A stretch of DNA of 64,000 nucleotides from Rhizodiscina lignyota (taxonomy: Eukaryota > Ascomycota > Dothideomycetes > Aulographales > Rhizodiscinaceae), in contig ML978122.1 of assembly GCA_010015805.1 (NCBI GenBank), forward strand, positions 1,832,453 through 1,896,452. Reading direction: 5' to 3'. A model generated the notes under the pieces. It saw only the letters and a list, made by a program, of their open reading frames with translations, made no database searches and was not told where the DNA came from. Below, piece by piece: positions 45,856-58,181 of the stretch; position 1 is the first letter of the stretch; every line of letters starts with the position of its first letter. A program made the translations under genes and the position numbers.

Positions 45856-46213
45856 TCTCTTGTCGCTCTTTTTTGCTACACTTATGTTTACTCGCAGTGG
45901 CTGATCTGTAATTTGACACGGCGTCGGAGGTTTCATTTGTTAGGTGGGAGGCGTTCGAGGTCATTGTCGGTGCCGCGCTGAGATACCCATGCACACACAG
46001 CTGCCGGCGTTTTTTTGGACATTTGCTCCAGACTGGATTGGATGATTCGGCCTTTTGATCGGCTATAGGGCGCTACGGGTTTATGTTGTTGTAATCCACT
46101 GTATGGTACCACCGAGGCTTTTACTCTGTATCAGCACCTGTCATATAATATCAATTCTCTTGAATCCATCTTCCTGCACTATCCTCCTCATCCAAAGGTG
46201 TCTTGAAATCCAT
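45856..46213. other. Convergent spacer, BRCT and HYPK genes
   Basis: A 358-bp AT-rich spacer holding both 3' ends. Nothing else recognised. Confidence 0.4.
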
Positions 46214-46672
46214 TTAAACAGCCGCCGTGACAAACGCCGTCATCGCCTTGACCGCATCCCCATCGTGTGCCTTGAGTAAATCCGTCGCTTTCGTTTTCGA
46301 GAGGAGCAACTCGTCCACCTATGATAACCAAATATTAACTTCTACTCCATTCCAATTCTCCTTATTCACTCAATCCCAGAGCAGACGAAAAAAACGTACC
46401 AGAAGCCCCACATCCGTCGCATCGATCTTCACCTTCTTCACCTCCTCCTTCTTCTCCGGCGCCTTCGCCTTGTCCCCTACATCTAGATTCTGCATCGCCT
46501 TCGCTATGGCATCGGCGTCGACGTCCTTCTTCGGCGCCGTATTATCGTCGCCGGTTGCCTCGAGCTTCGAGAGCGCGGCCGCTGTCTTGCGCTCCTCTGC
46601 GGAGGCGGGCACGGCGGGCGCATCTTCGGTTGCGCCCTCTTGGACGGTTGAGGGTTGAGGCTCTTCTGCCAT
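46214..46672 (-). CDS. HYPK-like NatA regulator with NAC/UBA-like domain
   Basis: Exons 46400-46672 and 46214-46318 give 125 residues. The N-terminal 75 residues are acidic and disordered, with an A/E/K composition and a conserved-looking segment ADAIAKAMQNLDVG. The C-terminal 45 residues form a UBA-like domain of NAC-alpha/HYPK type (KIDATDVGLLVDELLLSKTKATDLLKAHDGDAVKAMTAFV, here split by the intron after GLL). Proteins of this type bind and regulate the ribosome-associated NatA N-terminal acetyltransferase. The length is close to known HYPK proteins (about 120-130). The short last exon is required for the domain to be complete, which supports the intron. Confidence 0.87.
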
Positions 46673-47093
46673 TTTTGGGAGGGATGGAGTTTATAGGGTG
46701 AGTGGGAAGGGTGAGGACGACGATTGGATGGTTGTGGGGTTGGAATTTTGGGGATTTTGAGGTGGAGGAGCGGATGTGGCTGATGCTATGAAATAGTTAG
46801 CCGCTAGGGCAGACCATAGACATGAAAATGACCAAACCCGCTGGTCCTTCCCTGCTTCACGAGGCAGATATATCGAGATTTCACTCATAGTTAGACATTA
46901 AGATAACTGAGGACGTTGCGATTGATTTGAGCACACTCGACACAGCTCAACATCGTTTTGGAAATGCTCGATGGTCCTGCACGCGGTAGAAACGAAGTCG
47001 ATTTTGACGCTCGCTAAAATGCTTTCCAAGACAGCAAGGTGAACAGCATCTAGGAAGTATATTGACAAAAGTCAACGCCATGCCATGATGGAA
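46673..47093. other. Spacer between UTP4 and HYPK genes
   Basis: A 421-bp spacer between two minus-strand genes. It holds the HYPK promoter and the UTP4 3' flank. No further gene is visible. Confidence 0.4.
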
Positions 47094-49847
47094 TTAGTCT
47101 CTCTCATGCACGCCGACAAAAGGCGGCGGCAAGTCTAGATCCCAAGGCGGTCGCTCAATCAACACAACCTCGAGAACATCTCCATCCTGCCCTCTCGATT
47201 TAAAATCGCGTTCCCCACTATCGACCTGCTCCGACAGCGGCACAATACCAAGTATCGGCCGGTACTTGTATGTGAACCAAAACTTCGTTGGCCCGCGCTC
47301 CTTCACGGCATCTTCGTCATTCACCTTCTCTTCTTCATCCGAGTCATCCACATCCGAGCGAATAGGCTTTAATCCTTCGCCAACAGCATCAGAGTCGTCC
47401 TCCTCCGATTGTGTCTCTTGCTCCACTTTCACCCAAGCTGGCTTCTTGCCGTCTGCTCCAGTTGATAATTTCCTCATCTTCCGCCCATAACCCATCACCT
47501 CACTCTCCTTCTTTTTACTGCCAGCGCCGCTCGTGCCGACTTGCAAAGCCCTCTGCACCTCAGGACGTTTTCTCTTTTTATGCCTGTCTCCTTCCGTCTC
47601 CCCATTTGTCTGCGCTGGGCCGTTTTCCGACTCAAAGTCCTGGGACATGTCAAACATATAAACGCAGCTAGTGCCGTACAACCACAGCCGTTCCCACTTT
47701 GGCGTGACATGCCACATAGCGCCCATGGCACGATCTCGGTACTTTTTGAACTCTGCGGGCAGAGTTGCTGTAGTATTCCGCTGAGACCAATCCGTTATCC
47801 GTCCAGACAGCGGATCAAACTCGTACAGCTGGTGTCGAGCTGTCAGAACAATCAGTCGATAGTCCCCACCGGGAACGTCGTGTGGTTGTGGGTGCGGATT
47901 GTGTCGGGTCGGATGAAGCGCAGGGTTTCCATTTGGCTCTGGTGCCTTCTTCTCGTCCAGAGTCGGCCGGAATGTGAGAATTATCGGTGTGGATTCAAGT
48001 TTTGGTATTTTGTGAAGCGACTCAATGTGCCACCAACGCTGGCCGAGGAAAGTAATTTCAGCTTGTTCGTCATCGTCATCGGAATCAGAATCAGATGAGG
48101 CGCTGTCGTCAACATCTACCTGGGGGGCGGTCACGTCTTCGTGCCCCTTTAGAACCCAACTATCAATGCTGCCAGATAGATCGCTCGTCACGAAGACGCG
48201 GCTGTCATACGAGAATTGCATATTGGTGATTGTTCGCTCGTAGTTTCCGGAAAGAGAAGAGAACATTGAATTGACGTCTTGGGCTGGATGGCGCTCTAGA
48301 TTCAACACAGTTGGTAAGACTTCAACTGCTCCTTGCTCGTCATGAACTAAGCGACAAAGCTGGACGTCGTTGTTGTGCTTGAGGACTGCAAGCCATTTGC
48401 AATCGGGGGAGAGTTCCACATATCGAGCACCACGAGTTTGGAGGGCCTTGGGAGTCTCAATTTTGCGTATCCGAAGAGTCTGGGACGGCGGTATTGCACG
48501 AATTTGCAGTCGAAACATCTTAACTTCTGCCGCTGTAGCCACTGCAAGGATTTTGCCATTCGCTGACAACGAAACAGACGCAATATTTTCTTCTCCTTTC
48601 AGTGCGACCTTGGCCATGAGCTTGTGATTCTCGAGTTGTCTTGAGTCTTTATGAATTTTCCAGATCAGCACCTCACGATCCCACCAACTGACAAGCAGTC
48701 GACTGGCCTGTGCGGCTGATACTGGCGGATTCCGGGGCAATCCAGATATGCTCCTGCTGTATTCTTCTCCGTGGCCGCGGATGGGATGAATATAGAGATC
48801 AGTATCTGTGCCACCAGATGCGAATATGCTCATGTTCTTGCCATCATATGCCGCCAACGCTTTGACATCATGGCTATGGTGGCGTTGATGTGAGATTCTA
48901 GACCAGAATCTCCGTTTGGAACCCCCCTTTGCAGCAGCCAGCCGATATGTTACGGTTCGACGATCGGTACCCGTGCTGAAAGCAGTCTCACCATCGCGGC
49001 TGACATCCACAGCCATGACATCTGCCTCGTGTGCAGAGAGACGTTGGAGTTGTGAGTAGTGCTTTGAGTCGAAGAATCGAACTTCTCCGGTGGAATCACC
49101 CGACATGATGTCGCCATTCGGTAGGCACTTCACCGACCACACCAGGATTTCCTTGGGTCCGCCAGTGGGTCCACTTCCGAGTGAAACTTGTCTTACTAAA
49201 GATCCATTGCGGATGTCGAACACTCGAATGGCACTGTCCGCAAATCCTGCCACGACAATATCGCGGCTCTGAAATGTAACACACAAACATCTGGCCTGTT
49301 TCTTCGTCGGTCGTGTGAGGTATCGTTGGAATGCGAGGTCATTGCTGGCGGTCGATAGAAGTGCCAAAGTCCCGTCGGCACAGCCCGCGATGATGTTCTG
49401 GCCTCTAAATTCGCCGTCTCGAGGCGGTCCCTTCTTTTCCCACCTTGGCTGTGCTGCGAGACACCAAACTTCGCTCGCATTCCCACTTGAATGTCGCAGT
49501 GGTAGCCCAGTCGCCAAGTCCCATTCAGTTACCGAGCTCGAATACCCAATGCTAAACAGTCGCAGCTGTCCAGCAGTGACCGAGCCATCCTCCTCCGTCT
49601 CATCAGGCTCTTGTATCCATGCCAATCCCTCGACACTACGGTCTTTACCTCCTCGAAACGTTGTCTCATGAAACCAGGTCCCTTTCAGTGGATTCCATAT
49701 CTCAATGTCTCCATTTGCACGCCCAACAGCGAGGCGGAGCGTATCCTCTCGCGCAGTATCCTTCGAATTTCCGCTGGGTTGAGAGAAGGCGAGCGCGTGG
49801 ATGGCAGATGGTGGGTAGGGGACGAATCTGGATCGATGTACATCCAT
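47094..49847 (-). CDS. UTP4: U3 snoRNP-associated protein Utp4 (cirhin)
   Basis: This WD40 scaffold of the t-UTP/UTPA subcomplex binds early 18S pre-rRNA and helps its transcription and processing in the nucleolus. It is one exon of 917 residues starting at 49847 (MDVHRSRFVPYPPSAIHALAFS); a second in-frame ATG six codons upstream is less likely. WD-type repeats include LRLAVGRANGDIEIWNP, LRLFSIGYSSSVTEWDLATG, NIIAGCADGTLALLST, DIVVAGFADSAIRVFDIRNG, GDIMSGDSTGEVRFFDS, and a second propeller further on (RVFVTSDLSGSIDSWVL). Acidic runs (DDSASSDSDSDDDDEQ) and a basic K/R-rich segment in the C-terminal third are typical of nucleolar proteins. The C-terminal block around FTYKYRPILGIVPL is a conserved Utp4 feature. 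Confidence 0.93.
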   Translation of the reverse strand: MDVHRSRFVPYPPSAIHALAFSQPSGNSKDTAREDTLRLAVGRANGDIEIWNPLKGTWFHETTFRGGKDRSVEGLAWIQEPDETEEDGSVTAGQLRLFSIGYSSSVTEWDLATGLPLRHSSGNASEVWCLAAQPRWEKKGPPRDGEFRGQNIIAGCADGTLALLSTASNDLAFQRYLTRPTKKQARCLCVTFQSRDIVVAGFADSAIRVFDIRNGSLVRQVSLGSGPTGGPKEILVWSVKCLPNGDIMSGDSTGEVRFFDSKHYSQLQRLSAHEADVMAVDVSRDGETAFSTGTDRRTVTYRLAAAKGGSKRRFWSRISHQRHHSHDVKALAAYDGKNMSIFASGGTDTDLYIHPIRGHGEEYSRSISGLPRNPPVSAAQASRLLVSWWDREVLIWKIHKDSRQLENHKLMAKVALKGEENIASVSLSANGKILAVATAAEVKMFRLQIRAIPPSQTLRIRKIETPKALQTRGARYVELSPDCKWLAVLKHNNDVQLCRLVHDEQGAVEVLPTVLNLERHPAQDVNSMFSSLSGNYERTITNMQFSYDSRVFVTSDLSGSIDSWVLKGHEDVTAPQVDVDDSASSDSDSDDDDEQAEITFLGQRWWHIESLHKIPKLESTPIILTFRPTLDEKKAPEPNGNPALHPTRHNPHPQPHDVPGGDYRLIVLTARHQLYEFDPLSGRITDWSQRNTTATLPAEFKKYRDRAMGAMWHVTPKWERLWLYGTSCVYMFDMSQDFESENGPAQTNGETEGDRHKKRKRPEVQRALQVGTSGAGSKKKESEVMGYGRKMRKLSTGADGKKPAWVKVEQETQSEEDDSDAVGEGLKPIRSDVDDSDEEEKVNDEDAVKERGPTKFWFTYKYRPILGIVPLSEQVDSGERDFKSRGQDGDVLEVVLIERPPWDLDLPPPFVGVHERD

Positions 49848-52800
49848 TGTGAAATGCTGTATCACCTAGAGCGCATCATCGTCGTAAAGATGCTCGAGAG
49901 ACGTTGTAAGGCCGTCTCCAATGTGGTTGTGACTTTGGAGAATTTCATCCAAAAAGTTGCAGGGGTCTTCGAAATCTTGGCGCGGACATGCCTAAATCTC
50001 GGGCCGTCAGTCGGGCCGGCTATCGACCTCTCCAACCTCTCTCGTTTCAGCTCCAAAGAGTTTTCATCCCATTCAAGACGCCAGTGAACTACAAACTACC
50101 CTTATGGTGCCTCTAACGATTCAATATTGTCGAGGCGAGGCAATTGGGATAGCTGGCCATCATGGGCACAACGTATCTGGATGTTTCGAGCTTATAATGG
50201 GGCCATTACGATTCCAAATGCTGCGAGTCCAGATTCTCTCTTGGTAACCATTGCAGACCTAATCTAAGCATATTGACCACTTGGTGCAAGCTCCCAATAT
50301 TTTAGGCGGTCTCCAATGACATGCTGTTCTCCGACCTCGATGCCTCCGAACATCAGTCCTTCCTTACGTGCGGACCGTGTCTCCGCAATTGCCGCGGTGC
50401 ACCGAGGAGGAGCCTCCACAGTGGTACAACGGAACTATGAGATGTAGTGTTCAATGGCTTGTGATAAGGTCTGGATGCAGAGGCTGTTCTATAGCCACGT
50501 GGACGCGAGATGTAGAGATGTAGGGACAGGCAGATTCTGAGGCGTTGTGTATCGTTGGCTCGCATTGATCTGCTGCATGGAGTTCTGTCCGTGGACACCG
50601 GGAATATGTGCCCGTGTACGCATTCAAGTTGGGTGACAATCACGTTTCGCTCGTCAGCTTGCACACATGAGTAAATGATTCGAAGTATTGTGCCCTGAAT
50701 TGACTCGCTGGCTGTTTCAGTGCCTCGAGGCTCCATATATCCATATTCCATAGAGCGGGATTGAACATGACATCAGGATGGGAACCCTCGACGCCAGATG
50801 CAAGGGAGATATGTTGGTGTCCGTGGCATCGATGCTCAGACCGCGGTCGTAAGTATGTCCCCGAGGGCTGTGAGGCGGAACTTGCCCACTTCTGCAAATG
50901 CAAACTTCCAGAACATCGGAATCACATTTGAGGATCAACATAAATTTAGACGTCTTACATTAGCAAACGCGCCTTCGTGCTATCAGAGCGGATAATATGG
51001 ACGTTTCAGGGCCGCTGCGGCCGACCGAGCCGCAAATGTCTGCACTCTCATGCCCGCAAATGCTCAGCGAGTCGTTCGCGATGCAGACGCGTTGCACGCG
51101 TTTTATGAGGTCCCGCCGTCTGTGGCCAAGCGCTGCAAAATGTCTTGGTGGAGGGCGGGTAAACGGGCAATATTCGCGAGCCTCCGTCCTTCCTGGGCGC
51201 AGTGGCCGTTAAGTAGACCTTCGCATCCAAGGCACGACGAAAATAAGCCTGCTGGTGGTCAGGTATGATTGCGCGTGGTCTGAGCGACGGTGCGGCCGGG
51301 CAATGGCATGGGGTACGAGCATGGCTCCTCGGTGCATTGCAGCTCAAATTTGATAATGGCGTCAAAATGGCTGCCGAGTTCTCCACAGCTTGCCCCAGGC
51401 GCTACATATCGCCGCGTCCACGCCACAGACGCGTGAGGGACGCCGCTTGCGCTTCAGCCATCGAATAGCGCGGGCGACTAGAACAATTCCACAATGGCCG
51501 GATCGGTCATCAAGGAAAGAGGCGGCAGAGTCACGCAGATTATTACTAGATTCTTGTCGACACGAAAAAAGCAGTCCGATTTGACCGCGTGGGCGTCACA
51601 AGCAAATTGATCTTTGCGGACCCTTAGGGGCCCTTGAGGGGAAAGGTCAAACGGGATGTCTTCTACATCGAACTGACAATTGCCTCAAAAAACCTCTTCT
51701 GTAACCTGTTTCGAAACAATGCAGGCAAATTTCTTCTCTGCGGGGAAGCAGACGGCGGGCAAATCGGTCGTCGGAGCCAACGCGAGACGTGCCCCCCTTT
51801 TATGTGATGTGATAACGCGATGGAAGGACGGAGGCTCGTAATGCCAACCTTGAACAAAGGCGCCTCAGCCACCAGAGGTCGAACCGATTGCTTGGGCTGA
51901 GCCACAGCGCGTGGTTGGGATGATTGAGATCAATGCTCGCGTGCTTCCGTGCTTTGTACAATGTCCAGCGTGCATCTTCAATCTCGCAATTGGCATTGTC
52001 CGAAATAAGGCAGATGATTGTCGCCAGACGCGTAGCCATCTGTCATTCCGTTCGTGAGCGTGGTGCGGCTCGCAATATGTAGAGCTCAGTACAAGTGTCA
52101 AGCATTTTCCATGTCGTACTCAGGGGACCCGCAAGAGGCCGTTGGATGCCGTTTGTTCGCTGTGCGTAACGAGTTCGGGAAGGCGATTAGCACTCCCCTC
52201 TCCTGAAAACTTCACGGCGGAAACTATCATCTAATTCGCCCTCAATCGCCGACAAGATCGCCCCGCGGCTAACGTGCACATCAGCCTGATCAGCTTGACG
52301 TGGTGAAGAGCCGTTCGATGCGAACCATCAGGCATGATTCTCCGCTTGAGTCGACGGGTACAGCAGTCATGTCGCCTGCACGCTGCAGACCGTTCATCAC
52401 CCGTACGCTCAGATAGGGTAGGACTTGCCATGAATCTGAAACTCTTCGTGCTCCCATAATACAGAGGGCATACTGACGTCGTACAAGACTGCGGGGACTC
52501 TTTACCTAGGAGGTACAAGTGACTGTAAGATTGGGGGCAAGACCCGAAACGCGCTGCAAAATTTCACATGGCAGACGAGGCTATTGGAACCAGTGCTTGT
52601 ACCAGCGTACCGTACATGGATGTCACGCGTTTGTCCTTGGTCAGAACTGCTCACCGCTGGAATAAAGTGGAATTTGGTCCGCTAGATGGCCATTGGAGAC
52701 TTCAACGAGATTGATGGCGTCAGTGTGCATTCCTGCTTCTCAGAGATCAGCTGTCTGCTTCGAGCTGGAGTTCAAGGACGCGAGAGCCAAAACCGGCAGC

Positions 52801-55553
52801 TCGGCCAGCGCGTCCTCGTGAAGCTTCAAATAGAATGCTCAGATCCCGGATGCGGACCTGCAGAAGGTGTCAAGGAATTACAGGTTTCCAGCAGCATCGC
52901 TCCAGTGCCCGGCTGCTTGGGGGCGGGTCCACGTCAAGTGAGAAGTTCGAGGGCTGCTTAAGGTCGTTATATGCAAGCTGCAGGCAGGGTTCAGAAGCAA
53001 GATGGTCGCAAGGTGCGGATGCAAAAAGATTGGACGGATCTGGGGAACGTGAATCTGCAGTCTCGTGTAGCGTGCAGACCGTCGGCCTCAGGCTGACTGA
53101 GGTAAGGTGTCGGCAGACGCTGCTGATTCGCGCAGCCTCTCTTGCGAGCTTGCAAGGCCATTTCAGGCTTTGGGTGCTCTTTTCTCAGCCGTGCGGAGCG
53201 TCGACCGACGTGTCTGCTGGGATGGGACGGCACCTAGCTCTGCACACTCGCTCGCTAATTCGACGCGTCTTTGGGGGAGGACGAAAAGAAAAGTAGATGA
53301 TCAGGAGCAGTAGGCGCCTTGCCGGAGATGAGGCAGCGAAGATTTGAAAACGTAGCACGGAAGGCCCCTATTAGGGCGGCGCGAGTGAACGGACGGCACT
53401 GGCCTACAGCAATAACGCAGGCAAACCACTCGAAATGACCGCTGATACTTACACGTCCACACGGGCGAAATGGTAAAATGGTGCTAGTGAGCTGTAGCGC
53501 GTTTCTCAGGGAGCAGGCCTGCTGGGGGGAAGCAGGAGGGATGATGCTCGCTGCACGCGATGCTGGCTGGTTGCGCCACGCCTGCACGCCGGGCAGAGAT
53601 GGCTGGCGTTTTGCGGCGTCGTCGTTGACCGGCGAGGACTGGCTCTCTGCTGGCGGACACAGCGTTGCGTGCAAGCAGGGAAGATGCTGATCGAAGCGGA
53701 ATGGTCGCCCATAAGCTGGGAGCAAAGCCGCCGCGCCCGAATCTGTAACGGGTGGTGCACCCTTGGCCCTGTGCGATCAACCTCCACCAAAGAACTCCGC
53801 GTCGTTATACTATCCTCCTTCGCCCTCATCTTCCTCCTCTTCCTTCTCCATCCTCTCCCCTCGAAACGGTCAGAGTGATGCTGTGTGCCGATTGGAGTAG
53901 ATAAGTTCTGGTGCTCTCGTTTCCAGGCTTGATCTCTCCAAAGACACCGCTACTCCTCGGCCACCCCCCAGCCGAGCCGTACCTCAACCTCGACCTCAAT
54001 TGAGGCTCTTCAACCACCTCTTAGCCCCTCTGCCACCTCATCCTCCTCCCGCCCTCGCTCAGAGCTCCCGTACGACCTCCTCACCCTGAACCTTGAGCCT
54101 CGAAAGCGGATTCTGAGAATCTCATCGGCGGCCAAGCCTCCTCTCATCCCCTTTTGCTCAACCTCGAACCTTCTGGCTCGACCTTTAGCTTCATCCAACA
54201 CTGCACTCTCTCCCCCGCAGTGTGTTCACACCCTCGATAGGTGCTTTACGCTTGGTAAGTGAAATCAATTTTCGTTTTCTCCTGCAGGCCTTACTGCAAT
54301 GAAGATTCCCCGGCACCTCGATACGCATCTACACGACCCTCAACCGCATTCCACAACATCATCACCGGCACGCAACTCCGGAAATTACTCCTCGATCATC
54401 AAATCTGCGGCATTTTCCGACAGCAACACACTGCTCGCGTGAGTGTCAATGTCAACGGCCTGGCCTACCTTGGATCGACAATTAAGGCCTAGTCTGGAGG
54501 CACTCGCCATTCGAGCCCCTCGACTGCACGATCTTGTTGTGCAGATATCTGCCTGTCCGTACTACGGAGACTCGGATAACCGACGTCGTGTGAATTGAAC
54601 AGAAACATCATCTTGCATACTGTCTCAAATCTACGTCAAACTCAAGGCTAGCTTACGCCACGTCTCTCGAACAAAGCCACCTCGAGGATCTAAGACCATT
54701 ACTACGACAAATACTGTAGTGCATTCTCGAAGCAGTTCGCCTACTAGTTCATTCCAGAAACCCTGGGAAAGCGTGTCATCGCGTTCAGGGGTCACATTTC
54801 CTCTTCGGTTCTGGCCAACCTTCAGTGCTTCAAGGACCTTTCTAACCTACACGTTTTTGTGGGAATGCGCCGCTGACGGCTGCTTTCATACAGCTTCTCG
54901 CTTCACAATTGCACTTGCTCACCTCCAGTGAATTCAATTGAGCACTGCAAGACCTGCAGACTCCAACCATATTCACTTCGAGAAAAGGTAAATTCATTCA
55001 CATGGCATTATCCGCCAGATCTAACCCTTGCGTAGCTTCAATTCTGAGGGTCTGCTCGCATTCTCCGTCCCTAGAAGCCAAGACCGATCGAACTACAGCG
55101 GAAACGTTCATTCGTACTTCTGCTGTTGCTTGAGTCGCGTGTCCCTCAATCAACCGGCTCATTCCAATTCTACGGACTGGATGACCCTTTCCTGAGATTT
55201 CACAAGCGTTTCGTACCATTCACTCCTTAGTGCATAATACTCTAATTCAAGGTGCGTACCAACTATCCGGACCTGCTGAACGCAATTTCCCTTTCTGTGC
55301 ACGCGTCAACTGCTGACAGTTGCTTCTGCAGACTGAGTTGAAGTCTCCTGTATAACTCATCGCGTCCATCTCGTTGGACGCCGAGAACAGGAGCTAATCA
55401 ACAGTCGTTTTTCCAACTAATTACAATCATTCGTATTTGCCTTTAACAGGCTGTCACTCTGTAATTCGACTTCGGTCATTCACTCTTTGAATTGTCTATC
55501 CAGGAGAGTTGACGTCCACTCTTTCAATCATTTTCGAACCCCTTCCACCCACC
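49848..55553. other. Large gene-free interval upstream of the G1 cyclin, 5.7 kb
   Basis: No gene recognised. From about 50350 to 53700 both strands carry only short, motif-free open frames in GC-rich sequence. From 53800 to 54060 the plus strand becomes strongly pyrimidine-rich (TCCTCCTCTTCC-like runs), a pattern often seen just ahead of transcription starts in filamentous fungi. The stretch from there to 55553 could be a long leader of the cyclin gene: it contains several ATGs with short frames (for example 54259-54492 and 54719-54931) and donor-like sites such as GTAAGTG at 54255. I see no tRNA, repeat or transposon ends. Confidence 0.5.
53805..53875 (+). promoter_or_regulatory. Pyrimidine-rich tract, possible transcription start zone of the G1 cyclin gene
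   Basis: A CT-rich run on the plus strand (CCTCATCTTCCTCCTCTTCC and following) lies about 1.7 kb upstream of the cyclin ATG. CT-rich tracts often mark the start regions of strongly expressed ascomycete genes. The link to the cyclin is inferred from position and strand. Confidence 0.35.
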
Positions 55554-56839
55554 ATGGCGTTCCCGCAACAATATCCGCGCTACGGCCAATGTGACAGCTT
55601 CTTCGTGGAATCAGAAGATGGCTTAGCTGCCATTCGAGCAGAGGAGCGAGAGCGCTCACGCGTGGTCTCGAGAATGCGGCAACGGTCAATGGCAGAGGAG
55701 TTGTCAAGAGCGACTGCTGAGGAATATCAAGAGGACGTTCTAGATCACATGGAGCGGATGGAGGTAAGAATACTGCATACGTGCTATGGAACAATGCTAA
55801 ATCCCAGAAGTCTGAGACTCTGCCCGACGTGAGCTCAATAGACATCCAGACCGAGATCCAGTGGTTCATGAGACCCTACCTACTCGATTTCCTCATCGAA
55901 GCTCATACGGCATTCCAACTGCTCCCAGACACCTTGTTCCTCGCAGTCAATCTGCTCGACCGATATTGCTCTCGACGAGTGGTCTACAAACGTCACTATC
56001 AGCTCGTCGGATGCGCTGCCCTCTTAGTTGCGTCCAAGTACGGCGACAAGAAGGACCATGTCCCACAAATCAAAGAACTGAAGTCAATGTGCTGTGGTCT
56101 CTACGAAGAGGATATGTTCATACAGATGGAACGACACGTTTTGTCAACACTTCAATACTACATCGGACACCCAACGGTCGATAGTTTCCTCCAGATCGCC
56201 CTATCAGAGGCCTCATACGATCCTGAAGTCGAACACATGGCATGGTACATATCCGAGATCGCCTTGTTCCACCGTGATTTCGTTTCAATGCGGCCGTCCG
56301 TCATCGCCCGCTCTGCCCTCGCCCTGGCCCGATGTATACTGGCACGGTCTCAATCACGCCCACAAGACTGGGCTGGCTCGTACGATATCGGAACCGTCCA
56401 TCTCTTGTCAAACTACCTATTCCAACCTTCTGCGGTACTACAAAGGAAGTATGCCTCGATGCATCTTTCTGGTGTCTCCCACACAGTCGAAGGCTTCTTG
56501 GCAAGACAAGCGCAGCTTGCTCGCCAGCGCAACTCAGTATCCATGATGGAGGAAGAACACACTGTTGAGCATGTTGCACCTAAGCCCTCAGGCATGCCGC
56601 AGACACCGCAGAAGCAACAAGTGAACTCAGTGATGCAATATGGCGCACTTACACCGCCAATCACTCCGGACCACGAGAAATTTGGCGAAAGCGGATACGG
56701 CACAAACAATGGCATGTTTCCACGGCTACCTCACACGCCATCACCACTTTCTGCTAGCCACCAACCTCCACAAGGTCAACCGCCTATCACATATACATCC
56801 TTCCCTCCGCCGTCCTACGTCCATCAGCCACACTGCTGA
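55554..56839 (+). CDS. G1/S cyclin (Cln-type)
   Basis: This is the regulatory subunit of the cyclin-dependent kinase that commits cells to division at G1/S. Exons 55554-55763 and 55808-56839 give 413 residues. The cyclin box covers about residues 65-270. Its N-terminal fold includes IQTEIQWFMRPYLLDFLIEAH, FLAVNLLDRYCSRR (the LxDRY helix) and LVGCAALLVASKYGDKK, and a second fold follows (VDSFLQIALSEASY, MAWYISEIALFHRDF, RSALALARCIL). The intron falls just ahead of the first box helix. The C-terminal 140 residues are disordered and S/T/P-rich, with TPxTP-type sites (GALTPPITPD) that are likely phosphorylation and turnover signals, as in PEST-regulated Cln cyclins. Length and layout fit the single G1 cyclin found in most filamentous ascomycetes. 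The start MAFPQQYPRY was chosen over an ATG 15 codons upstream. Confidence 0.9.
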
Positions 56840-58181
56840 GACTGAGGGCAATGCTCCCTCACCTGCTTCGGACGACACCACCGTCGCAAACTCGGGTCTA
56901 TCGACTGAGATCATCTTCGGCATCATCCCTCCACCAGCACTATCTGCTTTTGTAACAAAATAATGTACAAGCGATCATAGCATTAGCCGTCTTTGCATTG
57001 CAAGCGTGTCCATTCCCCCGGTTTTAATTCTCTTTTGTCAATTAAAAAATACCCCCGACTGCACATAACCTCGCGGTCTTTTTCTGCTTTCAGGTAGCAA
57101 GGCCAGCACGGAACGGAAAGGGGCTCATGAGATTGCCGTATCGCAGTCCATCTAACGGGAGCATCATATCAAGGCGTACCCAACTCTGGATAGTACTCCT
57201 TCGATGTTTCTTCGTCGATAGGACTACGAGCGGCAATCCTGAGCTCCACAGAGAGCGTCACAGTTTGTACCGCGGCACCAGAAACGGCTCTGGGAACATA
57301 CCCAAATTGTTCATCATGGCGGGAAGGAACTACGGAAAAGCAGGCGCTTGATTTCTCTCCATTATTCCCTTCTACTTTCACTACCACCCCATGATGCCGT
57401 CGATCAGTCTGATACATGCACCCCACTCTCCAGAGGGTCACCTCGTGTCTTTCGGCGTCCCGAGGCGCGTTTGAGACTGAGTGAGAGGAAACTCGGAGTC
57501 AGGAGGAATATGGCAAACCACTAGGTAGCGATAGGTAGCAATATATCTAACTTTCAAGCAAGCACAACTTTCGCATAGAAATACCATGCCGATCGTTCTC
57601 CTCGAACTTGCAGCCTTGGAGACCAGGGTTCCATAGTCTCGTCAGCCAGGAGCAACCTTTCTTGGCGTCCAGACCCTGCAGTTTCGTTTGAAATGTCTGT
57701 CCATCCTAGCTGCCTCTTCAGGTCTAGCTTTTTACCCTTGCCCAAAACTTATCGATATCAACCCTCCAGCAATTTGCATGATGGGATCTTTGCCCGCTGC
57801 CCCGACTTGTCAGGATTTCATCGTCCGACTGCGGCTTCCCATCTTTCCTATCTCCTCAAGCTTCCTCATAGGGCTCTGGCAGATCCGGTACCGCGAGGGG
57901 CATGCTCACTCTCCAATGCCGATTCGCTCAAATGCAGGTAGGAAACAGCTACCCATGCTGTGGAAATGCGGAGCTGCATGTTTCTTTACGTTTGCGGAGC
58001 TTCGAAGTCGTCATTCCAATTCTCTTGCGTTCGTCTCTTATCGTGATGTGGACCTTCTGCTTTGAAATGTTTATATCTTTTGGCTGGCTGCCATCTGATT
58101 CCCCGTTGTACGCGGCTAACCATCCTCTAATCTCGTCAATTGCTGTGAAAGCGTTGTGAAGAGAGCTCTACAGACGCAGCA
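56840..58181. other. Intergenic, 1.3 kb
   Basis: This holds the 3' flank of the cyclin gene and the upstream region of the amidase gene. A 125-codon plus-strand frame (57688-58065) begins with a hydrophobic stretch but has no recognised motif and competing frames, so I do not call it. Nothing else is visible. Confidence 0.4.

Noticed and set aside
52835-53725. Open frames of about 150 codons on both strands in the region before the cyclin gene
   Set aside because: GC-rich sequence gives long chance frames. Codon choice and composition look random, and no domain or splice continuity is seen.
57688-58065. 125-codon plus-strand frame with signal-peptide-like start
   Set aside because: The hydrophobic start is followed by unstructured sequence without motifs. 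Overlapping frames of similar length exist, and no promoter or intron signals support it.
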